Shown here: positions 11,456 to 23,400 of the stretch, one piece after another | Layout of the letters: each line of letters starts with the position of its first letter | Position numbering within the stretch: the first letter of the stretch is position 1 | DNA from: Imbricaverruca yamaguchii | Lineage: Eukaryota; Arthropoda; Thecostraca; Neoverrucidae | Reading direction: 5' to 3' | NCBI GenBank assembly: GCA_034440575.1 | Contig: JAOTOL010001626.1 | Location: 896,001-960,000, forward strand | Length of the DNA stretch: 64,000 bases | Notes under the pieces: model-generated | What the model saw: the letters and a program-made list of their open reading frames with translations, nothing else | What the model was told of the DNA's origin: nothing | Databases searched by the model: none | Program-made: the position numbers and the translations under genes

Positions 11456-11705
11456 GGTACCACTGCTCGGTGGCTGTGGGGGATGGATACCACCGCCTTG
11501 TGGCTGCACTATGGAGAGGCCGTCTCCCATTGTCTACGGGGAAGGGGAATTACCGCTCTGAGGATAAGGTATGGGAGGCCGTCTCCCATTAGCTGCTGGG
11601 GGAAGGGGCGTCACCGCCCTGAGGGTGAGGTATGGGAGACCATCTCTCATTGGCTGCCGGTGGGGGGAGGGGGAGGCATTGCCGCCCTGTGGCCAGGCTG
11701 CCTAT
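11456..11705. repeat. Degenerate longer-unit extension of the 35-bp array
   Basis: Three to four diverged blocks of about 60-70 bp sharing GGTATGGGAG, CTCCCATT and ACCGCCCTG with the array to the left. Confidence 0.6.
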
Positions 11706-11964
11706 CACCGCCATATATTTTGTGATTCAGAATGTGGAGAGATAACAATTTGGTCATCCCATCTATGTTGAAGCGAGAGTGACAGGAGCTTTGAACTGAG
11801 ACAAGAGCGGCAGAAATTGAGGCTGATGCAGGAGCATGAGACACCCAGGGGAATATAGCAGGGGCGGCAGGCGCTCGAGTTGAGACGAGGGCGATGCGTA
11901 CTTGGGCTGCGATAGCAGTCAACACCGTGTGTCAAGTGATGGGTGTTGAACTGACTCCCAACTG
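11706..11964. other. Unique spacer
   Basis: A short frame on + (ELRQERQKLRLMQEHE) looks coiled-coil-like but is interrupted by a stop within a few codons. No function assigned. Confidence 0.4.
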
Positions 11965-12690
11965 GCGAGTTGGGCGGGCGTCAGAGCTGCGCGGCAGTTC
12001 CGAGACGGGAGATGCCCGGTAGGCGAGGGAAGACCTCCGCGGCAGGTGAGACGGGAGCTGTCCGGTGGGCGAGGGAAGACCTCCGCGGTGGGTGAGGCGG
12101 GAGCTGCCCGGTGGACGAGGGAAGACCTCCGCGGTGGGTGAGGCGGGAGCTGCCCGGTGGGCGAGGGAAGACCTCCGCGGTGGGTGAGGGGGGCTCCGGG
12201 GAGGACAGGTGAGGCGGGAGCTGCCCGGTGGACGAGGGAAGACCTCCGCGGTGGGTGAGGCGGGAGCTGCCCGGTGGACGAGGGAAGACCTCCGCGGTGG
12301 GTGAGGCGGGAGCTGCCCGGTGGACGAGGGAAGACCTCCGCGGTGGGTGAGGCGGGAGCTGCCCGGTGGACGAGGGAAGACCTCCGCGGTGGGTGAGGCG
12401 GGAGCTGCCCGGTGGACGAGGGAAGACCTCAACGGTGGGTGAGGCGGGGGTGCCCGGTGGGGGGGAGGGAGACCTCCGCGGTGGGTGAGGCGGGAGCTGC
12501 CCGGTGGACGAGGGAAGACCTCCGCGGCAGGTGAGGCGGGAGCTGCCCGGGGGCGAGGAAGACCTCCGGGTGGGGGAGGGGGGACTGCCCGGTGGACGAG
12601 GGAAGACCTCCGCGGTAGGTGAGGCGGGAGCTGCCCGGTGGACGAGGGAAGACCTCCGCGGTGGGTGAGGCGGGAGCTGCCTGCGCGGTG
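11965..12690. repeat. 46-bp minisatellite, about 16 copies
   Basis: 46-bp units with GTGAGGCGGGAGCTGCCCGG and ACGAGGGAAGACCTCCGCGG. Some units near 12180-12210, 12440-12480 and 12540-12590 have small deletions. Confidence 0.93.
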
Positions 12691-13700
12691 AGTCAGGCTG
12701 TAGTCTGCTCCATGGTGGCTGTTGGTGACGTCACAATGGCGTCTTGTGACGTCACAATGGCGTCCTGTGACACGGGCCAGCGGCGTCACGGTGCGGCAGC
12801 AGCGGTCATTGTCGCCGTGTCGGGCGGTCGAGGCCGACTCGGCCCCATTGTTCCTGTGGACCGTGTCTCCGGACGGCCGCCGAAGATCGTGCAGTGTCGA
12901 CTTGCTAGTGCAATGGACCTGCTAGTGTCGGATCATCTCACCAAGTCCTCCGGTAGCACGTACAGCCCCCCCCCTCCCCGACAAGTCAGGCTGGAAGACA
13001 TACACAGATGCAGACAGACACAGTGTGATAGGCATGCACGCTGTCCGATTGGTGTGTGGACACAGTGTCGATATGACACGGGCGCACAGAGGCGCAACTG
13101 CCCGATTGGTGCTGACGTTCCGATCGTGTGGCATTGCCGGTGTCCGAGTGCGCCGGCCTGGTGTTTACCATGTCCGATCTACCTTGAATATTGTGTACTC
13201 ATATTCAAACCGCATACGCAGTTTGTTGCTCCTCCATTGTGGCTAACAAAAACTCACCGGCACCGCCACTTGGCGGTGCACTTTTTTGACGTAGCTTTAT
13301 ATTCTGTGGCTGATATTGGCCTTGCGATAAGCGGTCGCTGCGCGGACGGACGAGGCCGACGCGCCGAGGCCTCCAGAAGACCAGCTGTGCATTGTTCTGG
13401 CCGGTGGCCGGCAGACAGACCTGTCGGCGGCCGATAGAGACTTCGCCCCGCGCGACCATCTCCCGGTGAACGTCGCCGGCCGACCACATCCAGCGGCCCT
13501 AGAGCCCTCGGTGATTACGTTTGGCGGGCCACGTCGGCGCCCTTTGATGTGGCCCTTATTACGCGTGGCCGACGAACACACCCATTACTCGACACGGCGA
13601 ATCGATTAATTTTCCGCGTGCCGTCATACCGCTCTGGCAGCGAGGAATCCAGCCACGGCGCTTAGTAAGCCGTTCATCATATTGTCACATGGGTGGGGCC
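12691..13700. other. Unique intronic sequence with two adjacent CRE palindromes
   Basis: TGACGTCACAATGGCGTC occurs twice in tandem (12726 and 12747, 21-bp period). The rest shows only short frames with no recognised domain. Confidence 0.5.
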
Positions 13701-13704
13701 GGAT

Positions 13705-13925
13705 AGTCTGACCGTCATAACACCACCGTCTACAAGTGATGCAGCATCATCTCGCCGTCATAACACCACCGTCTCCGGGTGATACAGCATCACCTCGCCG
13801 TCACGATACCATCATCTCCGGGTGATACATCATCCCGCCGTCATAAAACCACCGTCTCCGGGTGATACAGCATCATCCTGCCGTCATAACACCATCATCT
13901 CCGAGTGCCGCAGCTTCATCTCTAC
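13705..13925. repeat. 43-bp minisatellite, about 5 copies
   Basis: Units share CGTCATAACACCACCGTCTC and GGGTGATACAGCATCATC, with small indels. Confidence 0.85.
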
Positions 13926-14014
13926 TAACTCACCACAGCACCGCCATCATCTCGCCAAGTAACCGGTGACTGCACCAACACCAGTCGCGATCCCATGCAC
14001 CTCTAGCGGCCCAG

Positions 14015-14430
14015 ATATCGGTTGTCAGTCTGGCGTGGTCTGACCTGATTTGACCTGACCTGGCTTAAGCTGTCTCTACCTGGTCTGATTTGGTGACTGG
14101 TCATATAGATGACACCAAGTGCCGGGTGATGGTGCCACCAGTGGCCCATATATCGGCTGTCAGTCTGGAGTGGTCTGACCTGACCTGACGTGACCTAAGC
14201 TGTCCCGAGTTAAGCTCTCCTGATCTGGTCTGATTTGGTGGATGGGCATGGAGATGACACAAAGTGCCGGGTGATGATGCCACCAGTGGGTCGGATTTCT
14301 GGAGTGGTCTGACCTGATTTGACCTGACCTGACCTAAGCTGTCCCGATCTGATCTGATTCGGTGACTGGTCATAGGGATTCCACAAAGTGCCGGGTAATG
14401 GTGCCGCCAGCGAGTCATATGTCGGCAGTC
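14015..14430. repeat. Long-unit tandem repeat of about 125-145 bp, three copies
   Basis: The landmark AAGTGCCGGGTGATG recurs at about 14117, 14261 and 14386, each copy with TCTGACCTGA/TTTGACCTGACC runs. A diverged fourth copy (TAAGTAGCGGGTGTTAGTG) lies near 15712. Confidence 0.75.
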
Positions 14431-15124
14431 AGTCGGGCAGATACATCACTCATCCTTTAATTATTCGTTCGCTTCGCGTTCATTAACACAACTGGGTCGA
14501 TAGTTTCTCCAGGACTCCTGATGTGCCAGTAATTAGGGGGTTTCAGTCTGTTTTTCTTCTCGTGTATTATCTTCCCTCTATGGGCTTAACCCAGATTGGC
14601 CCTGCGGTTCTTATTGGGCCCTAGGCATGTGTGTCCTTTAATCTTGTAGCCCGTTCGCCACAGCTCAATCATCTGACCACAGCCCGGCAGGCCTTTCCTC
14701 CACACAGCCGCAGCCTGACACCCAATGCGACCATTGGCCGTGACATCTGTCTAGAAAATAAATTCTGTCTGGATGAGCCGTGTACGATTTAATGTTCCCT
14801 GCTCAGTTCAGCTTTTCTCGTGGATTATGAATTCCCCACCTGGTGGGTGAGTGTCCAAGTCGCCGGTGGAGATTCGATTGAGGTACACAATGTCGCCAGT
14901 GGTCCAGCACAGTTGCGCCGCCTCTGCGTCTCCAGCCTGACCAAGACGGCTGCCAGCTGACCCGTGCTGTAGATTGCAGATGGGAGCCCGTATGGAGAAT
15001 AGAGTCAGGACAGGTGTCACCAGTTGTAGCCTGCGATTTACCAGCTACGTCGGGCAGCAGGCGGCGGGTGCAGCTCGTAGCCAGCTGATGGCTGAAGCCT
15101 GACCATTCCGTCATCACCCCCCGG
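14431..15124. other. Unique intronic sequence
   Basis: No gene, element or array recognised. Confidence 0.5.
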
Positions 15125-15350
15125 TGGCAGCCCCACCGTCACAACCTCGTCACAATCCTGTCACCACCCTGTCACCACGACTCCACCATCCCGTCACCAC
15201 CCCGTCACCACTCCGCCACCACCCCGCCACAACCCCGTCACCACCCTGTCACCACCCCGTCACCACCCCGTCACCACCCCGTCACCACCCCGTCACCACC
15301 CCTTCACAACCCCGTCACCACCCCGTCACCACCTCGCCACTACCCCAGCA
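15125..15350. repeat. 11-bp minisatellite, about 18 copies
   Basis: Runs of CCCCGTCACCA with variants such as CCCTGTCACCA and CCCCGCCACCA. Confidence 0.9.
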
Positions 15351-16439
15351 TCGTAACACGCGTGCAGCGAGTGACTCGCCACGCGGCGTGACTCGGGACA
15401 CCTGCGGGCACGTGCTCACAGCGCGTCGGCCACAGCCGTGCCGCAGTGACGTCACGACCCTCGGCCCTGGTGACGTCACCACGGCGTGAGGCCGGTCAGC
15501 GGGACCTGCTGTTGTGGCCCGCTGATGGCATTGCTACCGGTGCTGTCGAGCCAGTGCTGTTTGCTGCTTGCCGCTGGTGCTGGTGACGACGCCAGGCGCG
15601 GTCCACAGCACCGCTGTCGGCTCAGGTGTCGGCCGTCTATTGGTCGGATCTGGCCCGACCTGACCTGACCTGGCATGTCCTGATCTGGCCTGGTTTGGTC
15701 CCTGGCAGTGGAGTTGGCACTAAGTAGCGGGTGTTAGTGTCGCCACCAGCTGATATGTTGGCTGTCAGTCTGACGCGGTCTGACCTGGCTCGGCTCGACC
15801 TGTATTGGTCTGGTCAAGCCTGACTGGACCCGACCGGGCCGATGTCACTAGACATAGACACATCTCGAACAGGAGTCTGTCTGTGCCTGACGTGATTTTA
15901 TCCGGTCGGACCACATTCAACAATTCACAGCCCATTCAACATTCACAAACCGGTCAAATGTGCTTTCAGAGCTGGTCGAATCCGTTCTATTTTGTCCGTA
16001 ACTTCCGACCGCTTAACTCGACATGGTCTGATGTGACCTGACCTGACAATGCTGCCCATCACCAACCCTCCTTCACCTGGCAGGATTCCGTCTGACCCCG
16101 TATGACCCGATCTGACCCGACCTGACCATGTCCAGCGTGGTGTCGCTGTCGTCGCCGCCGCCGCTGCCATCCGTCCATTTGATGACGACAAATTTGGCTG
16201 CTGCCCCACACAGGACGTCCGGTTGGCGCCGTTATCTAGGTCTCATTTGTGTGGCGCTAATGTGGCACTGCTGGTGTCCAGATGTGCGCTCTGCGCCTGC
16301 GCTCCCCTCCCTCTTACTCCCACGCTCCCTCTAACTGTCCTCCCACCGTCACTGGTGTTCGTGCTCCCCTCCCTCTTACTCCCACGCTCCCTCTAACTGT
16401 CCTCCCACCGTCACTGGTGTTCGTCTGGCGGCACTGCGC
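15351..16439. other. Unique intronic sequence with TGACCTGACC-rich tracts
   Basis: Contains two CRE palindromes (15447, 15471) and diverged relatives of the 14-kb repeat at about 15640-15840. Two near-identical 60-bp blocks (CTCCCCTCCCTCTTACTCC) lie at about 16302 and 16363. No gene. Confidence 0.5.
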
Positions 16440-16600
16440 TCCCCTGCTCTTCTTCTCTCCCTGTCGCTCTCCTCTCGTACTCGCTCTCTCTCTCATACTC
16501 GCTCTCTCGTTCTCCCCCTCTCTCGTTCTCTCGTTCTCCCCCTCTCTCGTTCTCTCTTTCTCTATCTCTATCTCTCTCCCTCTATCTCTCTATCTCTCTA
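16440..16600. repeat. TC-rich microsatellite, left part
   Basis: CTCTCT, TCTATC and TCTCGTTCTC repeats. Interrupted at about 16601 by a LINE 3' fragment and resumed at about 16661. Confidence 0.9.
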
Positions 16601-16660
16601 TTGGGCGCAAAATTACCCTGGCAGTCGACGCGCCCCTAAACCCCAATTCATCATCATCAA
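16601..16660 (+). mobile_element. Very short I-superclade LINE 3' end inside the TC repeat
   Basis: GGGCGC (16603), then GTCGACGCGCCC (16624-16635), a C/A-rich run and (TCA)n match the 3' terminus of the element at 3802-3865. The flanks on both sides are TCTATC repeats. It looks like an extremely 5'-truncated insertion of about 60 bp. Confidence 0.8.
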
Positions 16661-16793
16661 TCTATCTCTCTATCTCTATATCTCTCTGTCTCTATCCCTC
16701 TATCTCTCTCTATATCTCTATCTATATTTCTCTATCTCTATATATATATATCTATATATCTCTATCTCTCTATCTCTATATCTATCTCTATCT

Positions 16794-16854
<61 letters not shown>

Positions 16855-16865
16855 TTCTCTCGTGT
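16661..16865. repeat. TC-rich microsatellite, right part
   Basis: TCTATCTC, TATA and a pure CT run at about 16799-16842. Confidence 0.95.
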
Positions 16866-17332
16866 GCGCGCACCGCGCTCTTCTCCCCACTCCCTCCCGA
16901 CTTCTCCATCTCCTTCTGTCTCTGTCTCTGTTTGGTTAAAATGTTAAAAAGTTGAAATGTTATGCACTTCATGAATGCTCCAGCCACAACATTGTCACAT
17001 GCGCCATAACCCGAAGTATTCCATGCGTTCGTGTGCTATCCAATAAGTCAACATTATCTCATTATAAAAGCGCAGTCATCTCTCCCGTCATTATGTGCGA
17101 AGTATTTTGTTATATGCTATATCGTGTTACGGGAAGCTGGTGAGGGAATTTTCCCACTTCCAAACATTTTGAGTAGAAATCTTAGTGCTACTACTGCCAC
17201 CTATTTTTAGCAAAAGTAGAACAACATTAGACGTTATTTTTAATTCATGTAGCTTTCACGCTGCTCGAGTGAAGATCAGACGGACAGGTCGTTTTATTGT
17301 ACATAGTATCTCTACAAATTGGATACCTTTTC
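16866..17332. other. Unique AT-richer intronic sequence
   Basis: Nothing recognised. Confidence 0.5.
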
Positions 17333-17990
17333 CATACATAAAGACATAAAGACATAAAAGATTAGTGCAACTATGAGCCACAAGGGCCCTTCTTGGTTGC
17401 ACTCTGTACACTGAACCAGTTGCCCACCAAATCTGTCAATCAGCCCTCCCTGTAATACTGAAAAGCAAGCCCTCTATTCTTATAATGATTGTCTATGCTG
17501 TTTTTAAAGATGTTCAATGTGCTGCTACTGATGTTTTCTGGCAGCTGGTTCCAGTGCTCTCCTACCCTGTTGGTGAAGAAAGTCTGTGTTCTGCTGTGGT
17601 TAACTTTAATTTTGAATTTATGACCTCTAATTGCATCATTTCTGTTCAATTAAAACATTTCCCCAAGATATCCCCTCTCCAGACCATGGACAAATTTAAA
17701 GACCTCGACGAGATCTCCTCTCAGCCTTCTATATCTAAGTGAAAACATATTCAATTTCTTCAATCTTTCCTCATATGCCAGGTTGCTTATGCCATTAACC
17801 ATTTGTGTAACCCTCTTTTGTACTCTCTCTAAAAGCCAACAATCTTTTTCATAGTTAGGAGACAAAGCTTGGATGCAGTATTCCAAATGTGGCCTAACGT
17901 ATGCGCAATAAAGCTTCCTGATCACTTCCTCACTTCTGTATGATACATTCCTATTTATTGCCCCGAGCATTCTCAGTGCCTTCTGGTGAT
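17333..17990 (-). mobile_element. 5'-truncated, decayed CR1-clade LINE (3' end)
   Basis: On the - strand this matches the last part of the reverse-transcriptase ORF at 24.9-27.9 kb: KALRMLGAINRNVSYRSEEV, then LERVQKR, then LRYRRLRGDL, then HWNQLPENI, then AFQYYREG. A GAA-to-TAA change after GEMF breaks the frame and two small in-frame deletions remove residues near RTQTFF and ISSSTLN. The 3' UTR is nearly identical to the longer copy and ends in the same 8-bp repeat (TTTATGTC), at about 17333-17360. Confidence 0.93.
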
Positions 17991-18269
17991 AATGCTCCAA
18001 GGTACATTAGATAATACAATGGTACATTAGGCATATAGTCGACACAACAGCTTCGGCCGTGTTTCGAAATGAGCTGGCAGAAAGGGGCTACGCAAGGTAT
18101 TCATCTAGCACAAAGGAGCAATAAATTATATGGGTGATGACCCTTGGCTTCCAGTCGGCAGTTGGGTCGTGGTTGACGTTCACGCGAATCAATTAACGTT
18201 GTGTAACACCTCCGTTCCGACGTTGTGGTTCCCGAGCCGCCACGACTTCCCCTCTGTTAACCTTGCAGC
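17991..18269. other. Unique spacer with a GGTACATTAG direct repeat
   Basis: GGTACATTAG occurs at about 18000 and 18021, next to the truncated LINE 5' junction. It may be a target-site feature or chance. Confidence 0.4.
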
Positions 18270-19285
18270 CTTGCAGTTGGTAGCGCTGCACCCTGAGGCG
18301 ACCTGAGGACACCGGAGACGGCGGGCCCCTCAGGTGGCGTCATTACACACTGAGGCGCTGCACCTCGAGGCGACCTGAGGACACCGGGGATGGTGTACCC
18401 ATCAGGTGGCGTCATTACATACTGAGGCGCTGCACCCCGAGGCGACCTGAGGACACCGGGGACGGTGGACCCTCAGGTGGCGTCATTACACACTGAGGCG
18501 CTGCACCCCGAGGCCACCTGAGGACACCGGGGACGGTGGACCCTCAGGTGGCGTCATTACACACTGAGGCGCTGCGCCCCGAGGCGACCTGAGGACACCG
18601 GGGGCGGTGGATCCTCAGGTGGCATCATTACACACTGAGGCGCTGCACCTCGAGGCGACCTGAGGACACCGGGGATGGTGTACCCATCAGGTGGCGTCAT
18701 TACATACTGAGGCGCTGCACCCCGAGGCGACCTGAGGACACCGGGGACGGTGGACCCTCAGGTGGCGTCATTACACACTGAGGCGCTGCACCCCGAGGCC
18801 ACCTGAGGACACCGGGGACGGTGGACCCTCAGGTGGCGTCATTACACACTGAGGCGCTGCGCCCCGAGGCGACCTGAGGACACCGGGGACGGTTAACCCT
18901 CAGGTGGTGGCGTCATTACACACTGAGGCGCTGCGCCCCGAGGCGACCTGAGAACACCGGGGACGGTGGACCCTCAGGTGGCGTCATTACATACTGAGGC
19001 GCTTCGTCCCGAGGCGACCTGAGAACACCGGGGACGGTGGACCCTCAGGTGGCGTCATTACATACTGAGGCGCTGCGCCCCGAGGCGACCTGAGGACACC
19101 GGGGACGGTTAACCCTCAGGTGGCGTCATTACACTCTGAGGCGCTGCACCCCGAGGCCACCTGAGGACACCGGGGACGGTGGACCCTCAGGTGGCGTCAT
19201 TACACACTGAGGCGCTGCACCCCGAGGCGACCTGAGGACACCGGGGACGGTGGACCCTCAGGTGGTGGCGTCATTACACACTGAC
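18270..19285. repeat. 71-bp minisatellite, about 14 copies, with higher-order structure
   Basis: Units contain CCTCAGGTGGCGTCATTACA, CACTGAGGCGCTGC and CGACCTGAGGACACCGGGG. CCTCAGGT pairs with ACCTGAGG in every unit, and the stem grows to 11 bp where GAGGCCACCTGAGG occurs. The rare variant TGGTGTACCCATC recurs at 18391 and 18676 (285 bp, about four units), showing block duplication. Confidence 0.94.
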
Positions 19286-19384
19286 GACGCACACGGTATT
19301 GTCGTCATTTATCGCTCATTTGAGCTGCTCCTTAATTAGCCGCTCGCAGCGGCTGAGTGGCGCGGCCGCGGCGCCGACCCCGGC

Positions 19385-20430
19385 CGACCCCGGCCGACCT
19401 CAGCCCTGACCGTGGCGCCGCCGCCTGACCCCGCACCACCCCTGGCGCCGTGGCCTGACCGTGGCGCCGCCGCCTGACCCCGCACCACCCCTGGCGCCGT
19501 GGCCTGACCGTGGCGCCGCCGCCTGACCCCGCACCACCCCTGGCGCCGTGGCCTGACCGTGGCGCCGCCGCCTGACCCCGCACCACCCCTGGCGCCGTGG
19601 CCTGACCGTGGCGCCGCCGCCTGACCCCGCACTACCCCTGGCGCCGTGGCCTGACCGTGGCGCCGCCGCCTGACCCCGCACCACCCTGGCGCCGTGGCTG
19701 ACCGTGGCGCCGCCGCCTGACCCCGCACCACCCCTGGCGCCGGGCTACCGTGGCGCCGCCGCCTGACCCCGCACTACCCCTGGCGCCGTGGCCTGACGTG
19801 CCGCCGCCTGACCCCGCACCACCCTGGCGCCGTGGCCTGACCTGGCGCCGCCGCCTGACCCCGCACCACCCCTGGCGCCGTGGCCTGACCTGGCGCCGCC
19901 GCCTGACCCCGCACTACCTGGGCCGTGGCCTGACCGTGGCGCCGCCGCCTGACCCCGCACCACCCTGGCGCCGTGGCCTGACCGTGGCGCCGCCGCCTGA
20001 CCCCGCACCACCCCTGGCGCCGTGGCCTGACCGTGGCGCCGCCGCCTGACCCCGCACCACCCCTGGCGCCGTGGCCTGACCGTGGCGCCGCCGCCTGACC
20101 CCGCACCACCCCTGGCGCCGTGGCCTGACCGTGGCGCCGCCGCCTGACCCCGCACCACCCCTGGCGCCGTGGCTGACCGTGGCGCCGCCGCCTGACCCCG
20201 CACCACCCCTGGCGCCGTGGCCTGACCGTGGCGCCGCCGCCTGACCCCGCACCACCCCTGGCGCCGTGGCCTGCCGTGGCGCCGCCGCCTGACCCCGCAC
20301 CACCCCTGGCGCCGTGGCCTGACCGTGGCACCGCCGCCTGACCCCGCACCACCCCTGGCGCCGTGGCCTGACCGTGGCACCGCCGCCTGACCCCGCACCA
20401 CCCCTGGCGCCGTGGCCTGACCGTGGCGCC
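19385..20430. repeat. 49-bp GC-rich minisatellite, about 21 copies
   Basis: Units contain GCGCCGCCGCCTGACCCCGC, ACCACCCCTGGCGCC and GTGGCCTGACCGTG. Many 1-3-bp deletions in the middle (19680-19980). Confidence 0.94.
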
Positions 20431-20696
20431 GGCCGGCGTGGGTGACGTCGGTCGCGGGTAAGGCGCCTGTGCCGGACGCCGGACGTGCGGGCAGCATTTG
20501 CCGCGCGCCCGCTCGCGCCGGGCTCGCACGAGGCTCCCGGCGCAGGGCGTCTGGGGGTTGCGTGCCGGCCATCGCGCCGATCGGACCGAGGCGTGCGTGG
20601 TGTTTGAAAGGAGTGCCCACGGCGCTGCATCTGCATGCCCTGGCGTGTTCCAAATCGCTCGCCAAGGCCACGCACTGGCCTCCGTGCAGAACTGTG
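20431..20696. other. GC-rich unique spacer
   Basis: No gene recognised. Confidence 0.45.
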
Positions 20697-20850
20697 GCAT
20701 TGGGTGGTGGTGCCGGGGACTCGTGCCGTGCACAGATGGTGTTGGGTGGTGGTGCCGGGGAACCGTGCCGTGCACAGATGGTGTTGGATGGTGGTGCCGG
20801 GGAACCGTGCCGTGCACACCGGTGGTGTTGGGTGGTGGTGCTGGGGACAG
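20697..20850. repeat. About 44-bp tandem repeat, 3-4 copies
   Basis: Units share GGTGGTGGTGCCGGGGA and CGTGCCGTGCACAGATGG. Confidence 0.85.
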
Positions 20851-21254
20851 CGTAATTTTCGGGCAATGAACCATGTATGCGTATGTATGTATGACAGTAT
20901 GTTTATTTTTGTTGGCATTGACATTTCGATAACTAATTAGAATGCCTAATTTTGGTCTTTAACTTAGGAATAATGACATTATTAGTAGCAAGTGAGACGA
21001 AACAATTCCAAGAACATGAGATTAACCATGCTTTTCGTCAACGCAATGCATTATTGTTTGAATGGAAGCCTGCATTTAAGAACCTAGAATGAGAGCCAGA
21101 GCTCAGCAATCTGCAGACTTCTGATTTCATTATGGAAGAGCCGTGAGTTTGCAGTAGTTGCTGGTTAGCCAGCACTTTCAACCTCTCAGCGATAGAAGGG
21201 GTAGGGGGTCATCTTCCAGGGAGGGAATGCTCTGCATGGCAAGACTGCCGACCA
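20851..21254. other. AT-richer unique spacer
   Basis: Nothing recognised. Confidence 0.5.
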
Positions 21255-22080
21255 GGAAGGTTGTCCGGCGTCCCCAGCCCCGACGTGTTGCTCCCGACCA
21301 GCAGGGTTGTCCAGCGTCCCCGGCCCCGACGTGTTGCTCCCGACCAGCAGGGTTGTCCGGCGTCCCCGGCCCCGACGTGTTGCTCACGACCAGCAGGGTT
21401 GTCCGGCGTCCCCGGCCCCGACGTGTTGCTCCCGACCAGCAGGGTTGTCCGGCGTCCCCGGCCCCGACGTGTTGCTCCCGACCAGCAGGGTTGTCCGGCG
21501 TCCCCGGCCCCGACGTGTTGCTCCCGACCAGCAGGGTTGTCCAGCGTCCCCGGCCCCGACGTGTTGCTCCCGACCAGCAGGGTTGTCCAGCGTCCCCGGC
21601 CCCGACGTGTTGCTCCCGACCAGCAGGGTTGTCCGGCGTCCCCGGCCCCGACGTGTTGCTCCCGACCAGCAGGGTTGTCCAGCGTCCCCGGCCCCGACGT
21701 GTTGCTCCCGACCAGCAGGGTTGTCCAGCGTCCCCGGCCCCGACGTGTTGCTCCCGACCAGCAGGGTTGTCCAGCGTCCCCGGCCCCGACGTGTTGCTCC
21801 CGACCAGCAGGGTTGTCCAGCGTCCCCGGCCCCGACGTGTTGCTCCCGACCAGCAGGGTTGTCCAGCGTCCCCGGCCCCGACGTGTCGCTCCCGACCAGC
21901 AGGGTTGTCCGGCGTCCCCGGCCCCGACGTGTTGCTCACGACCAGCAGGGTTGTCCGGCGTCCCCGGCCCCGACGTGTTGCTCACGACCAGCAGGGTTGT
22001 CCGGCGTCCCCGGCCCCGACGTGTTGCTCCCGACCAGCAGGGTTGTCCGGCGTCCCCGGCCCCGACGTGTTGCTCACGAT
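21255..22080. repeat. 46-bp minisatellite, about 18 copies
   Basis: Very uniform units with GTTGTCCGGCGTCCCCGG, CCCCGACGTGTTGCTC and CGACCAGCAGG. Only two or three positions vary (GG/AG, CTC/CTCA). Uniformity suggests recent amplification. Confidence 0.95.
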
Positions 22081-23109
22081 TCCGGCTGGGTTCGGTCTCA
22101 GCACGACGGCGCCGCCGGCGGTGAAATAAACACGGGCCGGCCGTGCCGGCGGCTGACCTGGCAGGCGGCCGGCCACGCTGGACCCCGCCGTCTCAGGAGA
22201 TGAGCCCACACACGTGGACGGTGCTGGTTAGCGCACCTCCGTCAGGACTGGCACGACACACCATCACTTGTCGCCGTCCACCACAGCCGACAGGCGTCTC
22301 GGAGACCTGAAGCTGACAGGACGTCAGGCTACTCCTGGAGGTTATCGTCGGGCTACTCCTTGAGGATGTCGCCAAGCTACTCACTGGAGACGACGTCAGG
22401 CAACCCTGAGGACGTCGTCAGGGTACCCCGCATTGGTGCAAAATCGGCCCAAAAATTTGGTGGCAAGGCGATGTTTTGGGCCGATTCTTTCCAGTCAACA
22501 CGTTAGGATTAATGGCCAGGATCGGAGATAATTGGGGGAGGCGAGCCCTTGTTCCTATTCTCAGGCTACTCAAATTAGTCGTGAGGATACTTCTAGCTGC
22601 ATACTCGGGCTGCTCCGGTACAAATCCGTAGGACACTTCCAGGGAACGTTTCAGGCTACCCCAGAGCCGAGACGAGCTGGATAAGCTGGATACTCCTACC
22701 CGAGTCGCTTCAACACGAGGCTTTTGGGCTACTATGAGTCTAAGCCGGTCTCTATGCCAGCAATGCTTATTATTTCGTGGATAATTGGAAAACAGGCGCC
22801 ACGATGGATGGCCGTTTAAATGGTTGGATGCTGCGTTCTCCATGTTTAGTTAATCGATTGCGGTGGAACGTGCTCAATTACCGTCGAACGTGCTCATACT
22901 TAGCATAGCGGCTCAGCCTAGCGTATCCCTTCGGTTCACGCACCCACTCGTCGATATTTGTAGCAGCTGTCGGTGGGGTGGTGTGCGCCATACAAAGCTG
23001 GCAGCTGGAGCCCACTGGCGGGTCCGAACAGAAGTAAAATACTGGGAAAATATCCGCTGTTCAACCTGACAAATTCCAGTCGCATGTAAGATGTGTTGAA
23101 ACTTGTAAC
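22081..23109. other. Unique intronic sequence
   Basis: A degenerate short repeat (GGCTACTCCTGGAGG-like) at about 22325-22400. Otherwise nothing recognised. Confidence 0.5.
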
Positions 23110-23400
23110 ATGTCCGGATCTGCCGCGGCATCGGCTGCCGCCTGACCCCGTCAGCTGCCGCCTGACACCGCCAACTGCTGCCTGACACCTCCTGACACTG
23201 CCGGATGCCGCCTGGCACCGCCGACTGCCACCTGACATCGCCGACCGCCGATTGCCGTCTGACACCACCTGACACCGCCGACCGCCGAGTGCCCGCCTGC
23301 ACCGCCTGACACCGCCTGACACCGCCTGACACCGCTGGCTGCCGCCTGACACAGCCGGCTGCTACCTGACACCACCGGCTGCCGGTGGATGTCGACTGAT
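23110..23400. repeat. Degenerate short tandem repeat, CCGCCTGACACCG core
   Basis: Irregular runs of GCCGCCTGACACCGCC of variable period. Confidence 0.7.

Noticed and set aside
10385..11530. Antisense frames with IHTASTGRWSPL repeats
   Set aside because: Translation of the 35-bp minisatellite in three successive frames.
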